A stretch of 64,000 nucleotides of DNA, from assembly GCA_022410635.1 (NCBI GenBank), contig JAJVDF010000789.1, forward strand, positions 1 to 64,000. Reading direction: 5' to 3'. Below the pieces are notes generated by a model that saw only the letters and a list, made by a program, of their open reading frames with translations, was not told the origin of the DNA and made no database searches. The stretch comes from Tretioscincus oriximinensis. Taxonomy: Eukaryota > Chordata > Lepidosauria > Squamata > Gymnophthalmidae. Positions 1 through 12,600 of the stretch are shown in pieces (the stretch's first letter is position 1; each line of letters begins with the position of its first letter). The translations under genes and the position numbers were made by a program.

Positions 1-60
1 CAGAGGTCTCTTCTAGATAGCTAGTTCCAGCTATAAATGATATATTAATAATATATTTTA

Positions 61-240
61 TATCTAATAATGTCCCAGGGGGAAATCCCCAACAGCACTG
101 GAAACTAACAAGAGAAAGGTAGATGGGATGAGCTTTCGTAGACACGTCTACTTCTTCAGATGCACCTTTCTCTTGTTAGTTTCCAAGTGCTACAAACCCC
201 TTTGCTAGATTTTCTACTAAGACTAACACAGCTTAGTCAT
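61..240. mobile_element. Copy of the long-hairpin element, partly collapsed
   Basis: Shares with the 19431-19595 palindrome the pieces GAGCTTTCGTAGACACGTC, TACTTCTTCAGATG, TCTCTTGTTAGT and AGTGCTACAAAC, and the end block AGACTAACACAGC. The right arm is shortened just after the loop, so only the outer 25-30 bases of the arms still pair. Confidence 0.7.
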
Positions 241-1159
241 TTGGTTTTGGTCATCTTCAGCAAGTCCCGGTAGGCTCTTTAGCCCTCGAGTCATCTCCTT
301 CCTCATATACAGTATATTCACATAAAGAAGGTAACTCTGCAGATGTGGGTGACCTGAAACTATTTTCTATTGGTTTGACTTTATGAATTGAGAGGAGACC
401 TGAGAACTAACAGGTGGTGATGTTTGCTCATCTTACATGCTGGTCACTCACAGACTCCTCAAAATCCATTAACTGTACATTGTTTGCTACACTTTAGGTC
501 ATATGTGGGCAAAAACAGAACTATAGGCCATCACACTTTAACACAAACAGGAGCATTTCCAGATCTGGAAGGGGGGGGCGCTACCATGAGGGAACATATT
601 CCCTTTCTGCAGAGAACCTAATTTTAGATTACATCAGCAGATGCTCCAGGTATTATAAATTGAACCTGGTGAAGATTCATCTCTTTTTCACACACATTAA
701 ACTCTTTTTATGTGATAATCCTATATTAGTGTACATGCAAGCTCAAATGCAACCTGCCACAATCGGCTATAGCAGGCAATGAGATGTAATCTGGAATAAG
801 TCAGACCCTGTGCAGATTTCCCTAAATTATAGTAATGGCTAATTTCTATAGCTATGATGATTGCGCCTGAGCTAATGAAATTACTGTCAAATAAAGTGAC
901 TGACACTGCAACTTTGCCACTTTAAGCTTAGCCCACAGTCAAAGTCTTTTCATTAGTTATTTCAGTATGAAAAGTATTCATCAAATTTAATTATGACTCC
1001 ATGCAAAATATGGAATATGAAGAACAGTAAATAGAAAGATGAAAACATGGGAGAAAAAGAATATGTTTATAGTAATGAAAATTAAAGCAATCAAAATATT
1101 ATTAATCCCAAAGTTTAATTACATTTTTTTCTACAATGCCACAAGCAATAGATAAAAGG

Positions 1160-2605
1160 ACAATTGCTATTGGGATAACTGGGTGTTCAGCAATAAAAGG
1201 CCAAGAATTAAAAGGTCAATATTATATGCACCCCCCAAAAAAGGAGGATGGGGTATTCCCAATCTGCAATTATATTTTGATGCCTTTCAGTTAGAAGAAA
1301 TAATCAAACTTGAATATAATATTTAAAAAGTGGGTATATATATATATGCATGATATATATATATATCCATGATATAAAATCCATGATATATATAAAGATA
1401 TATCAATGAGTTAAAAGAAAAATCTTAAATGAATGAGAAACTTTCACATCTGACATTATCAACAAGATATGGCCCATGTCAAACAACATCGAAAGTATGG
1501 AAACAGATTAGTGAAGGAATAAAATAAAAGATAAACCTTCAAAATTAAGCAGTGTGACAATAATAAGTAAAGACCATATTACCTTACACTGGCCGCATAT
1601 TAGATCTCTATATGAACATATTAGGTCACTAGATTTATATGACTGCAATAAACTGCCTTGGACCTACGAGGAATTTACCGACATCTTAGGCGATAACAAT
1701 TGGCTTGAAGCTAGAGCACTAAATACAGTCGCATGAATGGAAGAATTTAAAGTATTATTAGACCACCTCTCACAAGCTGGGACAACACTATACAAAAGAA
1801 ATTGAAAGAAGGCAAAGGAATGGCAGTAAAATACAATAGATGTGAATATAGAACAAATTCTATTTCAAAAATGGGCTGAAGTGTCAAGTTGGTCATTAAA
1901 TATGCTCAAAAACTCACTTAAAAGATTGATATAGGAGAAGTGTACGAGGTTGAAAGAGATGAAATTAAAAATGCTATTTAAATGGCATAACTGTACTAAC
2001 TCATTATGTAGAGAATGTATCTCCTAATTGTTGGCATTGCAATTTAAACAATTGGGAACACATTTCATTTATGGTGGCAATGTGAGAAGGTGAATGATTT
2101 TTGGAAGATAGTTAGAGCTTTGATAAATGTAATTTTGTGAAAAGATATAATTTGGGAAGATGGCAAACATCTCTTTTTGTATTTGGAAAATGCCAATGTT
2201 ACACAAGATGAAAAACTATTAATAAAATCTCTATTGGCAGCTCAGTGCGTAATAACACTGGGCTGGAAAGACCATTTAAAATGGAATGTACAGAATTGGA
2301 TACATTATTAGATCATTTGAAATTTGATTTATTAAGACAACGTAGAATGATATATAATGATATTAGTATGTAATATGATATAAAAAGTGGGAGAAAATCA
2401 TTCAATATATTCAAGGAACATCAGAGAGGTCAATATGGAGGAAGGAAAGTAAGATTTTTCTGATATTGAGATGGCTGTAAATGTTTGTAATATAACCTTA
2501 CTCTGCGAAGGGTGGGTGGGTGGGAGTGTTGAGTTTTGAGTTTTATGTTTGTTTTGTTATTGTTGGACATATTTATGTAAAATAAAAAAGAAGAAGTAGA
2601 AAAAA
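1160..2605 (+). mobile_element. Degenerate L1-type LINE ORF2 3' region
   Basis: Conceptual reading with many stops gives KGGWGIPNLQLYFDAFQLEE near 1239, a motif just after the RT domain of L1-like elements. Later there are traces of the cysteine/His-containing end (HISFMVAMWE near 2050-2090) and AAQCVITLGWKDHLKWNVQN near 2238. It ends in an A-rich tail at about 2580-2605. Old and broken. Confidence 0.7.
1336..1402. repeat. AT-rich microsatellite
   Basis: Imperfect (TA)n with ATGCATGATATA interruptions, inside the L1 relic. Confidence 0.7.
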
Positions 2606-3175
2606 TGATGCCACGTTTGTAGGCACAGGGATTTTTCATATCAGTATATTTCCAACAAAGTTTTAATATACTATTTGCATGTTTTCTGTTTTGTAGCAGT
2701 CTTTCAGTTAAACAAGAGCAGACTATTTACTGGAAGTAGAGCTAGTATGCTAATTGTATCGCCTGTCTAGAGGCTTTTCATGTGACCTTATCTTTCACTG
2801 AAAACTGCTTGGGTTGAATTTCATCACCATCTCAGTGTCACTGTGAAAATGAGTAGAGGAAGAACACTGATACTCCATTCTACTAAACGAGTCTCGTGGT
2901 CTTTGCTTATTTTACTGCAAACCTGTCTAGCAAAGTCTTTTCAAAGCTGCTTAAAGATCTTCTCTGCTGCAACAAATGAATCATAAGAGACTTTTCTGGA
3001 AACACCACCTCACTATACAACTGAAATAGGCAATTCTTGTCTTGTGTTAACAACCTGGGCTGCTAGCAGCAGCAACACAAGACAAGATTTTGTACTTATC
3101 TGTAACTTCTATTCTTGGAGGATTAGTACAAGAAGTAGTAGATTTGTATATGAAAGCTCATGCTGCCTACCTTCT

Positions 3176-3345
3176 TCTTTTTCAGAGAAATAGCCATGTT
3201 ATTCTTAGTAGAAAGTCCAGCAAGGCACATTGAGTTAACAAGAGAAAGGTGCACCTGAAGAAGTAGATGTGTCTATGAAAGCTCATGCCATCTATCTTTC
3301 TCTTGTTAGTCTCCAGGGTTACAAGCTACTTTTCTGGACTATCTT
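3176..3345. mobile_element. Copy of the long-hairpin element
   Basis: Starts with the terminal block TCAGAGAAATAGCCATG, then AGAAAGTCCAGCAAGG. It continues through an internal deletion to GAAGAAGTAGATGTGTCTAT, GAAAGCTCATGCC and TCTCTTGTTAGTCTCC. The left arm is mostly lost. Confidence 0.65.
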
Positions 3346-3352
3346 CTTAAGA

Positions 3353-3537
3353 ACGTAAGAACATAAGAGGAGCCCTGCTGAATCAGGCCGGAGCCCATGT
3401 AGTCCAGCGTTCTGTCTCACACAGTAACCCATTAATTGCACCTCAGCAGAATCTTCAATGCCCTGCAAAAGGCATCTCAGCAATACTGCCTGTTGCGCCA
3501 CCTCGGAGACTGTATCAAGACATCCATCCTAGTAGCT
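3353..3537 (+). repeat. Reptile interspersed repeat 'AGGAGCCCTGCTGAATCAGG'
   Basis: Starts AGAACATAAGAGGAGCCCTG, then AGTCCAGCGTTCTGTCTCAC and ACAGTAACCCATTAATTGCA, ending CAAGACATCCATCCTAGTAG. It is the full-length counterpart of the antisense copy at 32165-32455. I know this as a common reptile repeat but do not assign a class. Confidence 0.65.
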
Positions 3538-3590
3538 GTTTTCTTCTTGTTAGGCTCCAAAGTGCTACAACCCTCTTGTTGGGCTGTTCC
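3538..3590. mobile_element. Fragment of the long-hairpin element (right arm)
   Basis: TTCTTGTTAGGCTCCAAAGT followed by GCTACAACCCTCTTGTTGGG resembles the outer right arm of the family. It directly follows the repeat at 3353-3537, suggesting stacked insertions. Confidence 0.4.
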
Positions 3591-3599
3591 TAGAGTGTC

Positions 3600-6100
3600 T
3601 CCTCCCCACTATAACTAATAGATCCAAACAGAGGCTTTAATATGAACAAGGATGCTAGTGAGCATATGTACATGTTTTTTAAAGTACTGTAAATTATTTT
3701 GTTGTTCAGGCTGCTGCTGCTTAGCAACTCTGCAAATTGTGAAGAATAAAACAGTGTAAAACAGGGGAAAGCAAACTTTCAGTAAATTTAAAAAAATAGC
3801 ACAGTTGAGATAAATTTCATTAGAAACTGCTGTCTCAATTCTTTGAAAAGGTCTATGAAACAGCCATTGTAATTTCTTTTTCTCATTAATTAAAGGTACA
3901 GGTACCTCACTCTTTGGGATTCATTACAGTATACATTGAAAACGCTTAAAAATACAGAAATAAGCCTGGGTTGTGTGCAGTCTGCTTTAAGGCCTCATCA
4001 GAAGAACATACTGCAAGGTTGTCTCTAGCCTTGGTTTTGTCATCCAGGTGAATAAAGAGAGAAATATCACTAAACAAACATGCTCATATTTACCCACAGA
4101 AACCTGGGGCTTAAGGCTACTTGTTGCAACTACTTATCAGCACTAAAGGGAACTTACTAACAGACTAGGATGGGTGATTCACTTGGTTCCTCCACATATG
4201 AGTACTGCCAGTTGGGAAGCAATATGTATGTAGGAAGTTCTATGGTTCAGGCTGCCATTATCCTTCCCAAAACACCACTCAGACTTATCTGGAAGAGGTG
4301 TGTCTCTCACACTGAGTTAATTAACTCATAGTAAGGCCCTGTTTACACAGGCTCAATAAAGCATTTTGGTGATCTGCAACAATCAGGGCCGTACTTAGGC
4401 AAAAAATAGCTCAGTAGTAGTAAGATATTTTCATTGCTTTTATTATAAAACCCTAAGTAGCTGAGGGAATAAGGGGAGTAAAATAAATAAAGTACTACAG
4501 TTCAAGGGCAAAATACGGCCCTTGTTCCAACACCATTTTTTACTTAGAAGTTGAGGCCAACAAAACCACACAGTGTATATAACTGAGATTGTGAGAAGTT
4601 GGTTATAAAAGTCATGCCCCCCCCCAAAGTGTAAGAGCCTTCTATTGGTGGGAAAAAGACATTGCTGACTATTGTTTCTGGGAGTTCACTGCCTTTGTCC
4701 TCCCCTTCCCTGACATTCTGTGGAACTTTGAAATGTATCATGTTGCACGTGACTGTTTTTTCTTCCGTTTGTTGTAAATTGTTTTGGGCAATTTTGAGAG
4801 GAAGACAAATGGGAATAGAAAGGGCAAAATCAGTTTAAGGTAGTTCTGCCACCCTTGTTTTATCCTAAAATGTAGCTCCTGGTCTTGTCTTTCACCTGCC
4901 AGCTGCCTCCTCACATTCTCACTAAATGCTTTATATGGTTGATGCTTTCCTTTGCAAAAGCAACAGGGCATTACAGATTATTTGATTCAGGACTGAATTG
5001 ATCATTTTGTTTTATGCCTTCTTTTGTATGTCAGCAGTAAAGCCTCTATGCTTTAAAAGCCCCTGCAGGTTTTCTTCAGTAGCAGTGGAGCTTGCTCAAC
5101 AGTGAGGGTAGGAAGGTTATTCCATTGTTTTTTTCTGGTGCCAGTGTGTTTATGTATAGGCACACATGAGGAGCTATTATGCCATTCTGAGGCAGCTGAA
5201 TCAATTTGTCAGATACTGGAAACCGATATTTGTCAGATGCTTGGCAACTGCCTGGTTTCCAGGAACTTGCAGAGTGCATACATTCATGTTCCATTCTGAC
5301 TTCACACCAAAAGCTTTGTCTTCAACAGCTGTTTTAGGATGTCCCCTTTCATCTCTCATCAGCTTCAAGGAAGTTTGTAAATATCTCCAAGGCTGCTTTG
5401 GAGCATCTCAGATTAAAAGAGAAGTCAATTCTACCAGTACAACCAATGGTATTGCACTCAAGTGCTTTGGGATGCCCCATAGGTCGTTTAATATGCAACT
5501 ATCCTTGGCTCTAGGTAATTTATGTGCCAAAATTAATATGGCAGGCAATTCAATTCAGAGCAGATTTCAAAATTATCTTCCAGAATTTCTCAGAATGCAG
5601 TGTAGTTTCCTTAAAGCTTACAAATCTTAGATTTGCATCAAATGATACTCTAGGAAAGATATTGCTTATGTCCACTGTTTTCTTCAAGACTTCATAGTAG
5701 TTTTCAACAGTTTACTATTGTCACTCTCACACTCAGGCCAATACCTCTTCAATCATCAAAGACTATCATTGCTTCCACTGCAACCTCCTGAATATTGAGG
5801 AGTCACTATCAAAGTTGTTCAGCCTCTGGTCAATGGTCCCTTCAGACCAGAAGGCTAAACTGGCTGGAACTTCAAGCACAATGCAAGTGTTATAAGAAAT
5901 AGCAGTCCAGCAAAAGAAGCTTAAGATCTTCATTCTAGAAATATTCAAATCAAATAATCTTATGAGTTTAAGATTATAAAAGTTGACTGATCACAATAGG
6001 AATAAGAAACATGACTCAAGAAATTATGAATCCTTACACTAAAAACTACATTACTATTCTTTCAAAAGAAAACACTGTTGATATATGCACTCTATAAATA
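3600..6100. other. Intergenic DNA, no recognisable gene
   Basis: Unique-looking, moderately AT-rich sequence between the repeats at 3176-3590 and the UTP15 3' end. The longest open stretch is 5166-5630 on the plus strand (154 codons), but it shows no protein family I know, has no clear start context and is unlikely to be a gene. Confidence 0.5.
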
Positions 6101-6113
6101 TGAAAACAAGAAT

Positions 6114-6119
6114 TTTATT
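6114..6119 (-). terminator. UTP15: Candidate UTP15 poly(A) signal
   Basis: AATAAA on the minus strand, about 530 bases beyond the UTP15 stop codon, gives a plausible 3' UTR of roughly 6100-6649. It was chosen because it is the clean hexamer downstream of the stop in otherwise unique AT-rich DNA. Alternative sites are possible. Confidence 0.45.
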
Positions 6120-6649
6120 GGTAAGTTCAAAACAAACTGCAACACACTTTGCCTCTTAATATAAATATAAATTCACACTTAACTTACCACAAATAACTCA
6201 TGTGAGACAGATTTTTTTTTACAAAAGATGAATTAGTTAAAATTACATCATACTTATTTGTATTTGAATGGATGGGGATCTAATAAATGTCCATTAAAGG
6301 AAACAGAAAATGAATTATCTGCACGGGACTATAAAATCAAGTCCCATTGGGACTATATAATCAATTCCCAAAAATATAAATAAAGTACAGTTTTATGCAA
6401 AATTGGGGGAAATTATTTAACAACTAAGAAGCCTAGAGGTTTAAAAACCTGCGAATCTTCAATAATTTGTAGACTGCAACCTTTAAAAAATGCTTTGTTA
6501 TTACATCAAAACAATATTCTTGAAGAAGGATATAGCTTGAACAAATATTCTAGTGAATTAGTAAGAATTAAAGGTACAGAATTTACTGAATGAAAATTTC
6601 CAACATTGGAAATTGTTCTATTATCCTTTATAAATGATCAGAATCATTT

Positions 6650-9600
6650 TTATCCAGTTTGTTTTCTTGCCATAGTAGCAAAGAGTGCATCCATCATTCC
6701 CAAGACTTCTAGTAGTTCTTCTTGCAAATCAATCTCCTTTTCAACAAGATTTTGCAGTTTTAGAAACTGCTTATCGATGACAGGTGATTGTCCAATTACA
6801 GGCATGTAGATATCTGATAAGAAAAAAATGCACATTAATTGAAATTTACTGCTAAATAAGATTTAGAAGAAGAAGAAGAAAAAGAACTTGGTTCTTATAC
6901 CCTGCTTTTCTCACCTTTCAAAGGGACTCAAAGTGGCTTACAAGGATATTTTGCCTGAAGGTTTACATTCTATCTTTCCCACAAGGCTGTGGCGGTTCCC
7001 ATTTATTTACTTGTAGTCAGTTGCAATTTCTTGTAATTCTTGCTTTCGAATAACTGGATTGGCTAAAGCTACAGGCTAGGAGAAAGTGTTCACCCTTCCC
7101 CACGTCCGACACAGGGCTTCGAAACCCAATCTCCCAGATGAGAGACCATTTCCTTAGTGACTGAGGCATTCGTGCATTTAATATATTACATTGCCAAAAG
7201 TATTTGCTCATACTTGCGTTCACTTGTGTGGGTGGCTGAGCAAATACTTTTGGCAATATAGTGTATATCGTGTATTAAAACAATCCCCATTAAACCCTCT
7301 AAAGACTAACTAAAATAATTTCACTACAGTAGCATAAAGGCTTGCAAGACAGATTTTAACATTTCAAGCAGTTAATTCAGGAGTGTTCTGGAAAGGAAAA
7401 AACAAAGTGAAGTCTGAAAATATGCTGGATTCTAACCTGGGGAAGGCTGAAATAGTTCTTTAGAATTTTCCTCCAATANACCTTCATTAAGAGGTCATAG
7501 TATAACTAGATAGTATTTGGACATGCTGCCAACCTCAAATGCAAAAATAGAGACTAAGCTACATACAGAACTGTTACAAGAAGAAAGGTAGCCCATATCT
7601 CAACTGACCGGCATGAGAATAAATCAGCTACACTGAGTGCCACCATTGTGCAATAAAGAACATATTTTTCTCTATCTTTTTCACACTATACAAGTAATTT
7701 TTTCAATTCTCTTTTGAAAGATCGAAAATGCCTAGATGTTGCAGCCTAATCTCGTAAGGGTGATACACTATATGGCCAAAAGTATTCGCTCATACGTGCA
7801 TCCACTTGTGTGGGTGGGTGAGCAAATCTTTCTGGCAATACACAATACTGTATTCCATACTTATTTTCTATTAACTCCCTAATGGGTAATCACTGAATTT
7901 GCTTCTTTCATTGCTGCAATGTACTAGATAAACACCTTAACAGTTCTCCTCTACAGTGGCATTCAATGCAACATACATATTATGCTCAATCAATCTCTAA
8001 AACTTCCTTGCTTCTTATAGTGCCTTGCGCTGATCTGGCCATGTGTAACTAATAAGCCTTGTATGCATGTTCGCCTATGGGCTGTAATTTACTTTCTTAC
8101 TTATTTATTTACTTCATTTATTTATTTATTTTACTCCCCCTCTCCTACAGCTACTTTGGGCTTTATAATAATAAAAGGAATTTAAAAAAAATTTATTATT
8201 ATTACCGGTATCAATATTTTGCCTAAATACCTCCCTGCTTGTATGCAATGAAACTGCCATACTAAAACATAACCAACATTTTTATTTCATTTAATACCAC
8301 TGTTACTGCAGCAATGATACAGTTTTGACTGGGACAAAAGCGAATGTTTCCAAGAGTGATAAAAAAAATTCTATTAGTGTTAGATTCAATAACTTACCTA
8401 TAATATGTTCTGCAACATCTATTAGTACAGGAGCAAATCTTGAATCAGTCACATGTCTGCAAGTAAAATGCCAAATATTAACTTACTACTCAGCAGTTAT
8501 GAAGGAAAATACCTGATGCTCATCACATGAAGGAGCACATACAAGAAAAATGGTGTGTTGTATGTGAGATTTAGAGGGATGTTTCTCACTTAGAGTAAAA
8601 AATATGGAAATATTTCTTTTAAAAATATCAGCATAGATTTTCTTATTTTCTGCTGAACTCCTACTTCTAAGCACACCAGCTATTGGTTCTGGCATTGAAG
8701 TATGCAGCCCTTATTTTTTTCTGTTTTTCCATATATGTCACACTTAATTCTATCAGATATTTAACCAAAGTTCAATGAGTCAAAGAAAACCTATGTTAAC
8801 ACAAAACATAGAAGTAACTTTAAAAAAATTAATTCTGTTTGAAAATTTAAAATAATAGTGTGAAAAATGTGCAAAAATAAAAGGAATTAGGAAGGGAACA
8901 AATACTTTCTTGCAAAGGAATTCTACTAGGCAACCACAACTATATTCCAACAATCAAAAAAGTAGCAAAACTAAAAATCACAAAAGAAAAGGCAAATTAT
9001 TGAATTGAAATAATCTCTCAGTTATTTGGCAACAAGCTTCCAGATCTTCTGCTAATTTTAATGGCCATTTGAATCTTCATGTACTCCAAACATAACAGAA
9101 CTTGACAAGCAGTTTCAAGCACACTGTTCATTCCAGTTTATAGACCTTACCTGATCAAGAAGGAAAGGATGACACTAAGCTGTTTTTCATCTCTTCCCGC
9201 AAGTGCATTTCTCAATGTCCCTCTGCGTTTCAATTCTTGCATGACTGCAACTGTAACTTCAGGTGGATTTTTTCTTACTGGGCCCTGAAAATAAAATGTT
9301 CACTGTTTTGCGGTTAAGGTGATCACAAGAAATTTTAAAATGTTCAAAGTTCTTCCTATCAAACATTGCTGATTATCTGCATTTACAATAAATTCAAGGA
9401 TTCCACCATTTTCTGCTTTCTTTAGAAAAAAATATTTTGCCTTGAGCTCAAGTCAAATTTAGATAGTTCAGTTAATTGCTGTGAAGAGCTCCTTAGGCAT
9501 TATGACTTCAGCATAGTTTACAGCAATCCTAAATCATTTCCTAAAAATTCAGAGGCAATCTTATTCGTTATAAAAAGGTACATCACTAGTTCCCTCAAAA

Positions 9601-12600
9601 AGTCAAGCTGAAATAGCTCAAGGAACCAAGGAGGAGAAACGGTCACTATTACTGGAATTAAGGGCAGCTTACAAACATCTTTGCCCATCATGGTTTTTAA
9701 AACTGACAAAATGTCCTGCTTTTGGTTTCCCCCACTGAACTTTCTCTCTCATATACAGAAATATTTTTGTGATTAAATACACTGAACTCTTTGTATAATT
9801 ATTAGGCTTCAAAAATTTCAGTAAAAATGTTTTCCTTATTGTCCTTCCATTCCGCACAGACACGTCTGTTTGCAACTCAGTAAAAGAGATGCACTATAAA
9901 ATATTTCTATGTCATCCTTTGGTAAGAAAAAACCAAGTTTACAGAACAATAAAAATATAAAATCAGTATATCCACACTCAAATCATCTGATTAGAAAGCA
10001 GCAAATGGAAGAGCAGAGTGTATGCATTAAGCCTCCTATGTGCCAGTGGAACACCACCACATGTGGCTGTCACATCAGAATGATTATTCAATGATGCAAA
10101 TTACTGGTATGTATAATTTTGTCAAATCTTTCCTCTTTTAACATTGTGAACTGCTTTGATGTGTTTTTAAAAAACGAATAAATGATACTCTTCTCTAAAG
10201 AAATATTTGTTAAATTATTTGTTACTTGATTATTTATTTAAACAAAAATAAAATATTTTAGAATGTAATTATTATTATTGTTGTTGTTGTTTTTATTGTT
10301 ATGATTATTATAAATCATTGATTGGATTAACTTTACTCAGGCCAAGTACCTTTCACAGCTCTCATAACCATGGAGCAGGGTAAGGAAACTTAAAAGGTCT
10401 TATCAGCTTAAAAGACAAAGGTCCTTACCTCCAGTACAACATCCAAAGCCTTGGATACCTGGAAACTTCTGAGAAGCTTGTCATACTTCTTCAAATAATT
10501 TCTTACAGGCTTACTGACAAAGAAATCCTCCTGAAAAATATAAGCAATTCATATAAAGAGCTCCTGATTTACTTACCACCTGTATCCCATAGTACTAACC
10601 AATCAGCAATTATTCTAAAGGTGCCCTGAACCAGTCTCACCTTGATTTGGAAGGGATAGGGGTTAGAAGGGATGACAGATAATAAATAAATCACAGACAG
10701 AACAAGGAGGATGGACACTTTATTCTCTGCAGCATCCAAAGAGTCAATTTTTTACTAAATCTTCAGGCTGCTAAAGAGAACTTCACATCTTAAGATCACA
10801 GAAAGTCTATTGAAAAGGTTTACACTATCTTAGTATTCAACTATCTGTACTTAGTATACCCACAACAAAGGCGTCTGAATATGACTAGGAAAACAAGGAG
10901 AGAGAAAGTAAAGTACTATAGAAGCTTTTATACTGTTGCCTCCTGCCTTCCCTTCCCCCTGAAAGCTCCCCTTCTTTTTCATACCTGTTTTGGCATGTAG
11001 TTTTTTCCTTTCACAAAGGTCCGATATGCAGGCCGCCTCCTTCTGTGAAGAGGCTCCCTTTCCTCTTCATGTTTGCGATGTTTAATATTCAATATTCCAT
11101 TTGTCATGCCTACAACTAGAGTTTCATCCTCAGGCTGCAAAGAAAAAATACAAAAGTAGTAGTTTAAAGATGATTTCCAGCAATTGTTTTTCTGTGCTGC
11201 CCCTTCTACCTAAAAAAAGAAGTTTCACTACAAAAACATCTTCTTACATTCTGTTCTGAGCAAAGAAAAGTTCCATCTCAAGCTATAAAGGGACTGGAGT
11301 CTGTGTCAAGTTACTTAACAAGTCAAATTATTTTTTATTAATTAACAATGACATTTCTCTGGGTGTGTATTTAGAAACAAGGCTCTTAGCAATACCCAGA
11401 ACATATCAGGAGCATTAGTTGTCAAGCCAAATTAATGATGCATGCTGCAGCTAGGGAATATCGTACTTCTGCAACCACTTTTCATTCCTGCACCTTTCTA
11501 GGTCCTTTCTTCACTGGACCTTATATCACAGAAAAGGGACCTGACAAGCATATGCTGGAGCAAACTATGAACATTAAAAGAACACTGCTGAATCAGATCA
11601 GAACCCATCTAGTCCAACCTTTTGCTTTATACAGTGGCCACACCAAACACACCTAAGCATTCTGAAGCAGAAGAAGACAAAGCTTTCACTCATTAACTAC
11701 TCATAAATGGCATTTAGAGATATCCAACTGTCTCTCAAACATTAGGGTCTATTCTGGCAACTATTGATACCTGGCCTCTGTGAATTTGTCTAATCTTTTC
11801 TCTGGTTGCTATCATCACCTTTTCGGGAAATAAATTCTATAGACCAATGTCACACTAGGTGAAGACTCTGCCTTGGTCCTATCATATTAGTCTGTAGTTG
11901 CATCTGAACAGTAGGCATCCATTCTAGGACATAATGTAGGATAATGCTCAGTGAGAAAGGGTCCTTCATTTATCAATAATTTTGCAGTTGCCATTTATTA
12001 AAACTCAGAGCAAAGAAATCTTTTTACTGGCAAGTGGGATTATTTTTTAAAAGATTTTTGCTGAACAATAATTGAGTTTTCACACAGTATTTTTATTTAT
12101 ATATATTTATATTATATATAATGTGAAAACAATACATAAGAGAAAATCCCTCCTCTTCCCTATTGTTCCCAACAGAGTAGTATTTAATTCTATAGTTATA
12201 GCCGTTTCATTAGGTAGATCTTTTCTGATATTGTAAAATTATTCATCCTTTTCATTGTGCCAATGAAACATTCTTTAAGATTCTTTGGTATCTATTCCAT
12301 TTGCAGTCCTTTTTGCTCTCTTTAGTAATTAGTTCATTTGTTAATATCTTCCATTGACTATCATGCCAATATTTTATGCACAATTTATTTGCATATTTCC
12401 AATCTTTTAACAATCATGCTTTCTGCTGAATAAAATAGTTTATTAAAGTCACTTTTCCCTAGAGGTGTGAAAATATTCTTAAAATCATGACATAGCCATT
12501 ATCTAATCAGAAATGTTTGTGTAATACTTACTGCTATTGCAAGACTGAGGATTGAAGCTTCATAATTAAAGCTGTGAACAACTTTATATGAAGTTGTACT

